A stretch of DNA of 64,000 nt. Source: Oscillibacter valericigenes (lineage in GTDB: Bacteria > Bacillota > Clostridia > Oscillospirales > Oscillospiraceae). Below the pieces are notes generated by a model. That model did not search any database and had not been told where the DNA came from. It saw only the letters and a program-made list of their open reading frames with translations. The stretch is taken from contig NZ_JAFBIQ010000003.1 in NCBI RefSeq assembly GCF_021531315.1, positions 141,069 to 205,068 of the forward strand. The letters are read 5' to 3'. Every line of letters starts with the position of its first letter. Position 1 is the stretch's first letter. Below are positions 28,525 through 38,414 of this stretch, one piece after another. A program made the position numbers and the translations under genes.

Positions 28525-29781
28525 ATGAAAGACCTTGCCGCGATGCAGTCCTTTGAGCGCTCCCGTCTGGACCGGAGCAAACTGTGCTCGTTCGACAATG
28601 AGACCATCGAAGCGCCCACCGCGCCGCTCATTCATCAGGAGGCTCGTATCCTCTATATCTGCGAGGGGCAGGGCATCATCCGTGTGCAGGGGCGCGACAT
28701 CGAGCTGCGCCCGAATACGCTGCTCTCTATCCTGCCGTGGCAGATCACGGCGGTGACAGAGGTCACCGAGCCGCTGCAATACCACCTCGTCATCTACAAC
28801 CTCCACACGCTCAACCGCTACATCCGCGCCTTCTCCGACGAGCGCGGCGATGCGGTGGACTGGCTCACGCACATCGAGCAGCAGCCTGCGCTCTACTGCA
28901 ACGAGGGGCAGGCGCGGAGCATGGAACAGTTCTTCCTCTCGCTGCGCGAGGAGGTGGGGCTGGAGTCCATCCTCGGCGCGGCGCCGCCGAAGGTGCTCGG
29001 CTCGCTTGCGGTCATCAACCGGCTCGTCGAGCTGGTGATCCTGATGGAGCGCTTTCGCGCCGAGCAGCCCCAGCCGACCGCGCCCGGCGGCGCCTCCGCT
29101 GCGCCCGACATGAGCGAGATCCTGCGCTATCTCTACTGCCACACCGGCGAAAAGCTGACGCTCAAGGGACTCTCACGCATCTTCTACGTTTCCGAAAGCA
29201 GCCTGAGCAGCTACATCAGCGGCATGACGGGGCTGTCGTTTTTCGACCTCTTGAACGAAATGCGCGTCGGCAAGACCGCCGACTACCTGCTCTACACCGA
29301 CCTCACGCTCGAGGAGATCGCCGCCGCGCTCGGCTATGTGGATGCCTCGCACATCTCCAAGGTCTTTTCCGCGCGCGTGGGGATGCGCATCAATGACTAC
29401 CGCAAGACCTACCGCCGCGTGGAGAGCATCTGCCGCATCGAGAGCGACCGGCGCATCTACGCGGTGGTGGAGTACCTCTGCCACAGTTATCACGAGCCGC
29501 TCTCCGCGCGCACGGTAGCTGAAAAATTCGGCTATACCGCCGCCGAGCTCAACCGCGCTCTGATGCTTCAGGTGGAGAAGAATTTCGAGGAATTTCTCAA
29601 CTATCTGCGCATCAACCGCGCCGCCGAACTGCTGCTCACCACCGATCGCAGCGTGACCTATATCGCCATGGAGGTCGGCTACGCGAATGTCAAGACCTTC
29701 AACCGCAATTTCCTGCGCTTCAAGGTGATGACGCCCGGCGATTTCCGCAAAAAGGTGGCGCTTCAGGAGGGCCGCCTGTGA
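28525..29781 (+). CDS. AraC-family regulator with two tandem DNA-binding domains
   Basis: A 418-residue regulator. The first 180 residues form a cupin-like ligand or dimerisation domain. A standard AraC DNA-binding domain of two helix-turn-helix units covers about 197-297 (LTLKGLSRIF and LEEIAAALGYVD). A second complete domain follows at about 311-411 (SARTVAEKFGYTA and VTYIAMEVGYANVKTFNRNF). Normal family members have only one. The start has an AAGAGG box. The gene precedes the liv importer with a terminator between them, so it is a plausible but unproved regulator of that operon or of divergent argF. Confidence 0.87.
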   Translation: MKDLAAMQSFERSRLDRSKLCSFDNETIEAPTAPLIHQEARILYICEGQGIIRVQGRDIELRPNTLLSILPWQITAVTEVTEPLQYHLVIYNLHTLNRYIRAFSDERGDAVDWLTHIEQQPALYCNEGQARSMEQFFLSLREEVGLESILGAAPPKVLGSLAVINRLVELVILMERFRAEQPQPTAPGGASAAPDMSEILRYLYCHTGEKLTLKGLSRIFYVSESSLSSYISGMTGLSFFDLLNEMRVGKTADYLLYTDLTLEEIAAALGYVDASHISKVFSARVGMRINDYRKTYRRVESICRIESDRRIYAVVEYLCHSYHEPLSARTVAEKFGYTAAELNRALMLQVEKNFEEFLNYLRINRAAELLLTTDRSVTYIAMEVGYANVKTFNRNFLRFKVMTPGDFRKKVALQEGRL

Positions 29782-29797
29782 GGACTTTTTCCCTTTC

Positions 29798-29836
29798 GGC
29801 TCCGACTGCTTTTCCGCAGTCGGAGCCGCTTTTTTC
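29798..29836 (+). terminator. Terminator of the AraC-type gene
   Basis: GGCTCCGACTGC (29798-29809) pairs with GCAGTCGGAGCC (29816-29827), followed by a T6 run. Confidence 0.92.
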
Positions 29837-29916
29837 TGCGCTCTTTACGCCTTCTTCTCACCTTTTCGCCGTTTTGCACAAAATTTGCGCAGTTTGCAAC
29901 TATCTTCTGATATGAC

Positions 29917-29945
29917 TTGACAACGGCCGGGCGAGATGGTATTTT
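29917..29945 (+). promoter_or_regulatory. Promoter of the liv operon, in a 327-base intergenic stretch
   Basis: TTGACA (29917-29922) and TATTTT (29940-29945) are 17 bases apart. The leader of about 155 bases that follows has short GC-rich stems but no recognised riboswitch. The strong -35 and weak -10 suit an activator. Confidence 0.6.
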
Positions 29946-30108
29946 GAAAACAAGTTCTCCGCTGCTCATTTGCCGCGCTCTTGCGTCATACACATCCTGT
30001 AAGGACGGCATGACCGCGGGGACCGATCCCGCACGGCGGACATCCATCCCTGCAAACCCTGACCGCCGCGAAAGAGCGGTCACAACAAATTGAAGGAGGA
30101 TTCAAACC

Positions 30109-31314
30109 ATGCGCAAAACTATGAAGAAGCTCATTGCTCTCACCCTCACCTGCCTGATGCTTGCGGCCCTGTTCACAGGCTGCGGCGACAAGGGCGGCAA
30201 CGGCGGCGGCGACAACGGCAATGCCGACGGCGACGATGTCATCAAGCTCGGCTGGATGGGCTCGCTCACCGGCGATCAGGCGGCCTTCGGCACCTGCGAG
30301 AGCCAGACGGTCAAGATGCTCGTTGACGATCTCAACGCCAACGGCGGCCTGCTCGGCAAGCAGGTCAAGCTCTTCTGCTACGACACCAAGGGCGACGCAC
30401 AGGAGGCGGTCAATGTCGCCAAGCGCCTGTGCGCACAGGATAAGGTCTGCGCGATCATCGGCCCGAACGCTTCCGGCCAGTGCATCGCCATCCAGTCCGT
30501 GCTCGACCAGTACAAGATCTCCGATATGTCCACCGTGGCGACCAACGAAAAGGTCACCGTGCAGGATGTCAACGGTACCCCCGTGCTCAAGGACTATAAC
30601 TTCCGCGTCTGCTTCATCGACCCCGTGCAGGGCCGTATCGCCGCGTCCTTCATCGCCGACTATCTCGGCTATAAGAAGGCCGCCATCCTCTACGATGTCA
30701 ACGACGACTATGCTCAGGGCCTGAAGGATAACTTCATCGCCGTCTACACCTCCAAGGGCGGCACCGTGGTCGCCGAGGAGGGCTACACCGCGGGCGACAC
30801 CGACTTCACCGCGCAGCTCACCAAGATCAAGGAGGCTCAGCCCCAGATCATCTTCACCCCCATCTTCTATCAGGATTTCATCATGATCCACAAGCAGGCC
30901 CGCACCCTCGGCATTGACCTTGCCATGGTCGGCGGCGACGGCTGCGCGTCCGAGGTCCTCTTCGACGCCGCCGACGCGGTGGACGGCTCCTATGTCATCA
31001 ACCACGTCTCCCTGACCGATCCCGCCGGCGAGAGCTTCCGTAAGGAATACGCCGAGAAGTACAACGGCGCGAAGATGGAGCTCAACGGCTACATGGCGCA
31101 TGACGCCTTCCTCACCTGGGTCGCGGCGGTCGAGAAGGCCGGCAGCGACGATCCGCAGGCCATCACCGACGCCTACACTCAGATCACCGTCGAGGGTCTG
31201 ACCGGCACCATCAAGATCTCCCCCGAGGATCACAACCCTGTCGATAAGGCGGGCTGCGTGGAGCGCATCGACGGCGCGAACAAGACCTACATCTTCGAGA
31301 CCAAGATCGCGTAA
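30109..31314 (+). CDS. Branched-chain amino acid ABC transporter, substrate-binding lipoprotein
   Basis: A 401-residue LivJ/LivK-type periplasmic-binding-fold protein anchored to the outer face of the membrane. The signal peptide ends in the lipobox LFTGC, followed by a glycine- and aspartate-rich linker and the mature domain beginning VIKLGWMGSLTGD. It captures leucine, isoleucine, valine or a related amino acid for the LivHMGF importer encoded directly downstream. AAGGAGG precedes the start. Substrate identity is assigned by family only. Confidence 0.93.
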   Translation: MRKTMKKLIALTLTCLMLAALFTGCGDKGGNGGGDNGNADGDDVIKLGWMGSLTGDQAAFGTCESQTVKMLVDDLNANGGLLGKQVKLFCYDTKGDAQEAVNVAKRLCAQDKVCAIIGPNASGQCIAIQSVLDQYKISDMSTVATNEKVTVQDVNGTPVLKDYNFRVCFIDPVQGRIAASFIADYLGYKKAAILYDVNDDYAQGLKDNFIAVYTSKGGTVVAEEGYTAGDTDFTAQLTKIKEAQPQIIFTPIFYQDFIMIHKQARTLGIDLAMVGGDGCASEVLFDAADAVDGSYVINHVSLTDPAGESFRKEYAEKYNGAKMELNGYMAHDAFLTWVAAVEKAGSDDPQAITDAYTQITVEGLTGTIKISPEDHNPVDKAGCVERIDGANKTYIFETKIA

Positions 31315-31358
31315 CCGCAGCATTGCACAGGGCAAATGAATTTTGCCTCTTTACGACA

Positions 31359-31386
31359 CTCGGGCGTCCCGCACGGGACGCCCGAG
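31359..31386 (+). terminator. Stable intergenic hairpin after the binding-protein gene
   Basis: CTCGGGCGTCCC (31359-31370) pairs perfectly with GGGACGCCCGAG (31375-31386). No T-run follows, so it is more likely a partial terminator or a 3' stabiliser that keeps binding-protein mRNA above permease mRNA, as is common in ABC importer operons. Confidence 0.7.
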
Positions 31387-31412
31387 GTTAACAGGACAAA
31401 AGGAGGCTATAC

Positions 31413-32291
31413 ATGGGTATAGAATATTTTCTCCAGCAGCTGGTAAACGGCATCTGCCTCGGCGGTATGTACGCGCTGATGTCGGTCGGCTATTCGCTGG
31501 TTTACAGCATCATGAACTTTTCCAACTTTGCCCACGGCGGCGTCATCATGGTCGGCGCTTATGTGGGCTATTTTGCTCTCACCTCACTCAATGTTCCGTT
31601 CTTCGCGGCATTCCTGCTGTGCGGGCTCGGCAGCGGCCTGCTCGCCGTCGTGATCGAGCGGCTGGTCTATTCCCCGCTGCGCAAGCGCCGCGCGCCGTCG
31701 CTCTACTTTATCATCTCGGCGATGGGCGCGTCCATCTTCCTTGAGAACTTCGTCATCGCCACCATCGACGGCACCCCCAGAAACTATCCCCCGATCTTCG
31801 ACAACCGCATCAGCCTCGGCGGCATCTCCCTCGGCGTAGACAGCTTGCTGATGATCGTGGTCTCGTCCGTCGCGCTGCTGATTTTGATGTTCATCATACA
31901 AAAAACCAAGGTCGGCCTCGCGATCCGCGCCTGCTCGTACAGTGAGAAGGCCTCGACCCTCATGGGCATCAACGGCGACCTCGTGATCTTCATCATCTTC
32001 CTCATGGGCGGCGTGCTCGCAGGCTTTGCCGGTATGCTCTACGGTATGCGCTTCATCGTCAAGCCCACCATCGGCCAGGTCACGAACAAATCCTTCGTCG
32101 CGGCGGTGTTCGGCGGTCTCGGCAGTCTCCCCGGCGCCATCGTCGGCTCGGTGCTGCTCGGCATCATGGAGATCTTCGTCGCGTCCTTCAACTCCAACCT
32201 GCGCGACCTGTTCGTGTACGCGCTGCTGATCCTCGTCCTCATCATCAAGCCGTCCGGCCTGATGGGCAAGGTCGTGGAAGACAAGGCGTAA
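31413..32291 (+). CDS. livH: Branched-chain amino acid ABC transporter permease LivH
   Basis: A 292-residue inner membrane permease with about eight membrane segments. The N-terminal FLQQLVNGICLGGMYALMS and the conserved ATP-binding-protein contact region (GLAIRACSYSEKASTLMGIN) are typical of LivH. With LivM it forms the channel. AAGGAGG precedes the start. It ends 15 bases before livM. Confidence 0.95.
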   Translation: MGIEYFLQQLVNGICLGGMYALMSVGYSLVYSIMNFSNFAHGGVIMVGAYVGYFALTSLNVPFFAAFLLCGLGSGLLAVVIERLVYSPLRKRRAPSLYFIISAMGASIFLENFVIATIDGTPRNYPPIFDNRISLGGISLGVDSLLMIVVSSVALLILMFIIQKTKVGLAIRACSYSEKASTLMGINGDLVIFIIFLMGGVLAGFAGMLYGMRFIVKPTIGQVTNKSFVAAVFGGLGSLPGAIVGSVLLGIMEIFVASFNSNLRDLFVYALLILVLIIKPSGLMGKVVEDKA

Positions 32292-32306
32292 GGAGGGAGG
32301 AACGAT

Positions 32307-33256
32307 ATGTTTAGCTGGTATTACATCGAGGGTATCCTCATTCAGTCCTGCTACACCCTGCTGATTGTGCTGGGCCTTTCCATCCTCACGGGCTACACCG
32401 GTATGTTCTCGTTCGGCCATGCGGGCTTTGTGTGCATCGGCGCGTATGTGTCCGTCATTTGCACGATGGCGTTCGGTCTGCCCTATTGGCTCTCGCTCAT
32501 CATCGCGGGCCTTGCCGCCATGCTGCTCGGCGCGGGCCTCGGCAAGATCACGCTCAACCTCAAGGGCGACTACTTCTGTATTGCCACGCTCGGCGTGGGC
32601 GAGGCGATACGGCTGATCTTTAACAATTTGCAGCTCACCATCAATGTCGGCGGCAAGGGCTTCCTGCTCGACGGCGCGAAGGGCGTGGCGAGCATCCCGC
32701 TGCACACCACCTTCAAGGGCTCGCTGGTCATCGTCGTCATCTTCCTCACCGCCACGACGCTGCTGATGAACTCCAAGCACGGGCGCAGTATGCTCGCCGT
32801 GCGCGAGGACGATCTGGCCGCACAGATGAGCGGCATCAACACCTTCCGCTCCAAGATGCTCGCCATGTGCATGTCCGCGCTCTATGCTGGCATCGCGGGC
32901 GGCATGATGGCGCACTACTTCGGCTACCTCCAGCCCAAGATGTTCATGATGGTCAAGTCTACGGAGTACACCATCATGGTCATCTTCGGCGGCATGGGCT
33001 CCATCACCGGCTCGGTGCTTGGCACGGTGCTGCTGTGCGCGCTGCCGGAGCTGCTGCGCGCGGTGGGCGACTGGCGCCTCGTGATGTACGGCCTTGCCGT
33101 TATCATCATCATGATCGTCCGCCCGAAGGGCCTCATGGGCGGCAAGGAGCTGCCGGTCGGCAGGATCTGCCGTGCCATCGGCCGCGTTTTCACCGGAAAG
33201 AAAAAGGACCTGCCCCCGCCTGACGGCGGAGACGGCGGTGGAGAGGAGGCGCTGGC

Positions 33257-33260
<4 letters not shown>
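32307..33260 (+). CDS. livM: Branched-chain amino acid ABC transporter permease LivM
   Basis: A 317-residue permease with the LivM signature GYTGMFSFGHAGF near the N-terminus and the coupling-helix segment GRSMLAVREDDLAAQMSGIN. The C-terminus is a charged tail rich in lysine, proline and glycine. GGAGGGAGG precedes the start. Its end overlaps livG by four bases (ATGA). Confidence 0.95.
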
Positions 33261-34133
<873 letters not shown>

Positions 34134-34147
<14 letters not shown>

Positions 34148-34850
34148 GATCAAAGACCTGAATGTCTACTACGGCGGCATCCACGCCCTCAAGGGCATTT
34201 CCCTTGAGGTGGAGGAGGGGCAGATCGTTTCGATGATCGGCTCCAACGGCGCAGGCAAATCGTCCATGATGAACGCGATCTCAGGGCTGGTGAAGTACAA
34301 GTCCGGCGAGATCCTCTACAAGGGCCAGCCGCTGCCGACGGCGGCGAACAAGGTCGTCAAGCTCGGCGTGTGTCAGGTACCGGAGGGGCGTCAGATCTTC
34401 GCCAACCTCACGACCTATGAAAACCTCAAGATCGGCGCGTACCTGCGCAGCGATAAGGACGGCATCGAGCGCGACCTCAAGCGCGTGTATGAGATCTTCC
34501 CGCGTTTGGAGGAGCGCAAAAATCAGATCGCCGGCACGCTCTCCGGCGGCGAGCAGCAGATGCTCGCCATGGGCCGCGGCATCATGTCCGCGCCCGATCT
34601 CATCATGCTCGATGAGCCCTCCCTCGGCCTCGCGCCGCTGCTGGTCAACACCATTTTCGACACCATCCGTGAGATCAAGGCCATGGGCAAGACCATTCTG
34701 CTCGTCGAGCAGAACGCGCTCAAGGCGCTCTCCGTTGCGGACAACGCCTATGTGCTCGAACAGGGGCGCATCACCAAGTCCGGCTCGGGGCGCGAGCTTC
34801 TCAGGGACCCCGCCATCGCCGAGGCTTACCTTGGCAAGGCTGCGCGCTGA
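34134..34850 (+). CDS. livF: Branched-chain amino acid ABC transporter ATP-binding protein LivF
   Basis: A 238-residue ATPase, partner of LivG. Walker A is GSNGAGKSS, the signature is TLSGGEQQMLAMGRG, and Walker B is LIMLDEPSLGLAP. The start at 34134 lies nine bases after GGAGG inside the end of livG. A second ATG at 34140 is possible. The open frame reaching back to 34014 is within livG and not used. Confidence 0.95.
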
Positions 34851-34882
34851 CTCTACCGAAATTTTTGGGAGGTATTTTTGCA

Positions 34883-36307
34883 ATGGCTAAAACGGCACAG
34901 GATGTCATGCAGCTCATCCGTGAGCAGGGCATCAAAATGGTGGACTTCAAGATGGTCGACATCAACGGCCAGTACCGCCATGTGACCATTCCCGCGCAGA
35001 ATTTCACCGAAGCGACCATGACCGACGGCATCGGTTTCGACGCCTCGAACTACGGCTACGCCGTGGTGGAAAAGAGCGATATGGTCTTTATCCCCGACCC
35101 CGCCACCGCACAGCTCGACCCGTTCTGCGAGATCTCCACGCTCTCGATGACCGGCAACGCCATGATCATCGACTACCCCAACAATCGCCCGCTCGACCAG
35201 TATCCGCGCAATATCGTGCAGGCGGCGGAGCGGTATATGCGCGAGAGCGGCATTGCCGACACGATGCTCATTCTGCCCGAGTTCGAGTTCTATCTCTTCG
35301 ACGATGTGGCTTGGAAGGTCGCGCCGAACGAGATCGGTATGAGCCTCGACGCCGAGCAGGCGCACTGGAACGGCGACATCAACGGCCGCGGTGTGATCGT
35401 GCCCCGTCAGGGCCACTACCACATCGCCAAGCCCTTCGACCGCACCTATGAGTGCCGCAGCGAGATGTGCCTGCACATGGAGGAGGCGGGTATCCCCATC
35501 AAGTACCACCACCCCGAGGTCGGCGGCGCGGGCCAGTTTGAGGTCGAGCCGAGGCTCGGCGAGATGAGCAAGATGGCCGACGCGAGCATGATGATCAAGT
35601 ACATCATCCGCAACACCGCCCTCAAGTACGGCAAGACCGCGACCTTTATGCCCAAGCCCGTCTATGGCGAGGCGGGCAGCGGAATGCACGTCCACATGCT
35701 GCTTTTGAAGGACGGCGAGCCGGTATTCTCCGACGACAACGGCTACTCCCACCTCAGCAGGGAGGCCCACTGGTTCATGGGCGGCCTTTTGAAGCACATC
35801 GCCTCGCTCTGCGCGCTCACGAACCCCTCTACCAACTCCTTCAAGCGTCTGGTGCCCGGCTTCGAGGCACCCGTCACCGTCGGCTACGCCACGAGCAACC
35901 GCAGCGCAGTCATCCGCATCCCCGCCTACGCGAAGACGCCGAACCTGCGCCGCTTTGAGATCCGCAACCCCGATGCCACCTGCAACCCGTACTTCTGCTA
36001 CGCGGCGCTGCTGATGGCGGGCCTCGACGGCATCGAGAACAGGATCGACCCGCACGAGAACGGCTGGGGCCCCTACGACGTCAACCTCTACACCCTCTCC
36101 GACGAGGAGAAGGCGAAGCTGCAAGGTCTGCCGACCTCGCTTGACGCGGCGCTCGACGCGCTTGAGGCCGACCACGACTATCTTACCAAGGGCGGCGTGT
36201 TCCCCGAGGCGCTGCTCAAGAATTTCATCGCCGCCAAGCGCAAGGAGTGCGCGGCGATGGCCGCCATCCCGCACCCCGCGGAGTTTGAGCGCTACTACAA
36301 CCTGTAA
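34883..36307 (+). CDS. glnA: Glutamine synthetase, type I
   Basis: A 474-residue enzyme that makes glutamine from glutamate, ammonia and ATP. The motifs DGIGFDASNYGY, LPEFEFYLFD, the catalytic GSGMHVHM, NSFKRLVPGFEAP and RRFEIRNPDATCNPY are intact. The NLYTL segment keeps a tyrosine at the position adenylylated in enterobacterial enzymes, but no adenylyltransferase is visible here. The start at 34883 follows GGGAGG. It lies 32 bases after livF and may share the liv transcript, linking amino acid import with nitrogen assimilation. Confidence 0.94.
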   Translation: MAKTAQDVMQLIREQGIKMVDFKMVDINGQYRHVTIPAQNFTEATMTDGIGFDASNYGYAVVEKSDMVFIPDPATAQLDPFCEISTLSMTGNAMIIDYPNNRPLDQYPRNIVQAAERYMRESGIADTMLILPEFEFYLFDDVAWKVAPNEIGMSLDAEQAHWNGDINGRGVIVPRQGHYHIAKPFDRTYECRSEMCLHMEEAGIPIKYHHPEVGGAGQFEVEPRLGEMSKMADASMMIKYIIRNTALKYGKTATFMPKPVYGEAGSGMHVHMLLLKDGEPVFSDDNGYSHLSREAHWFMGGLLKHIASLCALTNPSTNSFKRLVPGFEAPVTVGYATSNRSAVIRIPAYAKTPNLRRFEIRNPDATCNPYFCYAALLMAGLDGIENRIDPHENGWGPYDVNLYTLSDEEKAKLQGLPTSLDAALDALEADHDYLTKGGVFPEALLKNFIAAKRKECAAMAAIPHPAEFERYYNL

Positions 36308-36334
36308 TATATATATACTACTCACGCACCCAAC

Positions 36335-36366
36335 GGGGGACCGTCCGCACGGGCGGTTCCCCCTTT
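36335..36366 (+). terminator. Terminator after glnA
   Basis: A GGGGGACCGTCCG arm pairs with GGGCGGTTCCCCC, with a short T-run following. The preceding 20 bases are a TA-repeat. Confidence 0.75.
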
Positions 36367-36422
36367 GTGCGGGCGATGCGTTTCTTCGTGCAAGGCGCGA
36401 AGCACCGAAAAGGAGAATGATC

Positions 36423-37499
36423 ATGGAACAAGCCATGTTGAATAAAGTCATTGCACTGCGCGCACAGCTCCATGCGTGTGCGGAGGTCTCCGGTCACGAG
36501 GTCGTGACCAAGCGCACCCTGATGGAGTTTCTGCGTGAAAACACCACGCTGGAGCTCTATGAGCTCGACGGCGGCTTTTACGCCGCCCACCGCGAAGCGG
36601 AGGGCGCGGAGCCTGCCATCGCTCTGCGCGCGGATTACGACGCGCTGGCGACGCCGGAGGGCGGCGCCGCGCACCTGTGCGGACACGACGGTCACTCCGC
36701 GGCGCTGTGCGCCGTCGCGCTGATGCTTGAGGGCAAGCGCGTCGGGCGAAGTGTGTTCCTGCTCTTTCAGAGCGCGGAGGAGATCGGCGCGGGCGCGGAG
36801 GAATGCTGCGCGCTCTTTGAGCGCGAAACCATCGGTGAGGTCTACGGCGCACACAACCTGCCGGGCTTCCCCTTCGGCACGGTGCTCACTCGCGCGGGCA
36901 CCTTCGCCTGCGCCAGCCGCGGCATGACCATTCACCTGATCGGAAAGCCCGCCCACGCCGCCTATCCCGAGACCGGCATCTCCCCCGCCGGCGCGATCGG
37001 ACAACTGCTCGTCGACCTAAAGGCGCTGGCCTCGCCCGGTCAGTATCGCGGCATGACGCTCTGCACCGTCATCGGCGCACAGATGGGCGAGAAAGCCTTC
37101 GGCGCGGCGGCGGAGTCCGCCGAGCTGTGGCTGACGCTGCGCGGCGAGCACGACGACGACCTCACGCGTCTGCGCCGCCGCGTACTCACCCGCGCACGGG
37201 AACTTGCCAACGAAAACGGTCTCAAATTCGCCTTTGAGGATCAGGATGTTTTCCCCGCCACGGAAAACGACGCGCTCTGCGCCAGCCGCATCATCCGCGT
37301 GTGCCGCGGCACGATCATGCACGATCCGATGCGCTGGAGCGAGGACTTCGGCCACTACCTGCACCACTGCCGCGGCGCGTTCTTCGGCGTCGGCGCGGGC
37401 GAGGATCACCCGCAGATCCACACCCAGCACTACGAGTACCCCGATACGCTCTTGGCCCCGACCGCCAAGGCGTTCTGGGCGCTCATCACTGTAAAATGA
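36423..37499 (+). CDS. M20-family amidohydrolase
   Basis: A 358-residue metal-dependent amidohydrolase of the M20D group (N-acyl amino acid or hippurate hydrolases). The metal-site motifs ALRADYDAL, HLCGHDGHSA, QSAEEIGAGA and the substrate-site GKPAHAAYPETG are present. The start at 36423 follows AAGGAG seven bases upstream. An open frame running back to 36141 overlaps glnA and is not used. The position after glnA suggests release of amino acids from acylated forms, but the substrate is unknown. Confidence 0.88.
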   Translation: MEQAMLNKVIALRAQLHACAEVSGHEVVTKRTLMEFLRENTTLELYELDGGFYAAHREAEGAEPAIALRADYDALATPEGGAAHLCGHDGHSAALCAVALMLEGKRVGRSVFLLFQSAEEIGAGAEECCALFERETIGEVYGAHNLPGFPFGTVLTRAGTFACASRGMTIHLIGKPAHAAYPETGISPAGAIGQLLVDLKALASPGQYRGMTLCTVIGAQMGEKAFGAAAESAELWLTLRGEHDDDLTRLRRRVLTRARELANENGLKFAFEDQDVFPATENDALCASRIIRVCRGTIMHDPMRWSEDFGHYLHHCRGAFFGVGAGEDHPQIHTQHYEYPDTLLAPTAKAFWALITVK

Positions 37500-37509
37500 A
37501 GCCAAAGGA

Positions 37510-37539
37510 AAGGACCTGCGCCGTGCGGCGCAGGTCCTT
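37510..37539. terminator. Bidirectional terminator
   Basis: AAGGACCTGCGCC (37510-37522) pairs exactly with GGCGCAGGTCCTT (37527-37539) between two convergent genes. Confidence 0.85.
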
Positions 37540-37552
37540 CGTTCGTCTTTTG

Positions 37553-38257
37553 TCAGTTTTTTTTGCGAATGAGGATGAAGGGCGTACACTGGCCGTCCTG
37601 CCCTGCGGGATTGTCGCTTACGATCTCACGGAGCTGGTCGTCCGTCAGCGTGACGGTGCCGCACTTGCCGAGGATCTCGCAGTCAATGTCGCTCGCGTCG
37701 ATGATCATGGCCTTCACGCCGGTCTTTTCGTAAATTTCGTCGCAGACGCCGACAGGGTTCTCGGGATTGAGAATACCATAGTCCACATATTCCTTAAAGG
37801 AGATGTCATAGTCGATCAGGCCGTCGATGCCGTCGACCTCATGGCCGCAGACCTTGTAAAAGACGCCCTTTTTGCCGAAGAGCTTCGTCACCGCCGAGCA
37901 GAAGGCTGCCAGCAGCACGCGCGGCAGGCCGCAGATCATGATGATGAGCTGCATTTTGTGCGGCGTGCCCGCGCCGGGACCGGCGGGCGTGACATGGACG
38001 AAACGGCACAGCAGCTTCGCCCAAAAGCCGGGGTGAATGTCCTTGCGGTAGACGATGCGCTTCTGACACAGGGCGATGATCTTCTCGCTGATGCTCAGAA
38101 GATCGCCCTCCTCATAGAGGGGCTTGACATAGCGCTCGATTAGGTCGATATAGCTCTCGCCGATCTGGACAAAATGTGTCTGGATGGCGTGGCGCTGATA
38201 GGTGCCGGTCGAGGTCTCGATCTCGACCTTTTTGGACTCATTCGCAACAAATTCCAT
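37553..38257 (-). CDS. F420-0:gamma-glutamyl ligase-like protein
   Basis: A 234-residue protein of the CofE-like family, whose archaeal and actinobacterial members add glutamate to coenzyme F420. The start at 38257 gives the typical N-terminus. Family-like segments include GDLLSISEKIIALCQ near the N-terminus and IIDASDID near the C-terminus. No other F420 gene is present and this group of bacteria is not known to use F420, so a different carboxylate-amine ligation is likely. It lies downstream of pyruvate:ferredoxin oxidoreductase on the same strand but behind a strong terminator's opposite side, so cotranscription is not indicated. Confidence 0.75.
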   Translation of the reverse strand: MEFVANESKKVEIETSTGTYQRHAIQTHFVQIGESYIDLIERYVKPLYEEGDLLSISEKIIALCQKRIVYRKDIHPGFWAKLLCRFVHVTPAGPGAGTPHKMQLIIMICGLPRVLLAAFCSAVTKLFGKKGVFYKVCGHEVDGIDGLIDYDISFKEYVDYGILNPENPVGVCDEIYEKTGVKAMIIDASDIDCEILGKCGTVTLTDDQLREIVSDNPAGQDGQCTPFILIRKKN

Positions 38258-38365
38258 GAAAAATGCCTCTTTCGTGCAGAAATTTCTTATCTCGCCGCAG
38301 GCTCGCAAGCGTGCAAATATTGTACCACAAAATCCGAAAAAAGCTACTGTTATTTGAAAAAATGC

Positions 38366-38398
38366 GAAAAAAGGAGGGCTGCCGGCAGGCAGCCCTCC
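38366..38398 (-). terminator. Terminator of the pyruvate:ferredoxin oxidoreductase gene
   Basis: GGAGGGCTGCC (38373-38383) pairs with GGCAGCCCTCC (38388-38398), and a T6 run follows on the minus strand. Confidence 0.92.
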
Positions 38399-38414
38399 TC
38401 CATAGAGACTTCGC

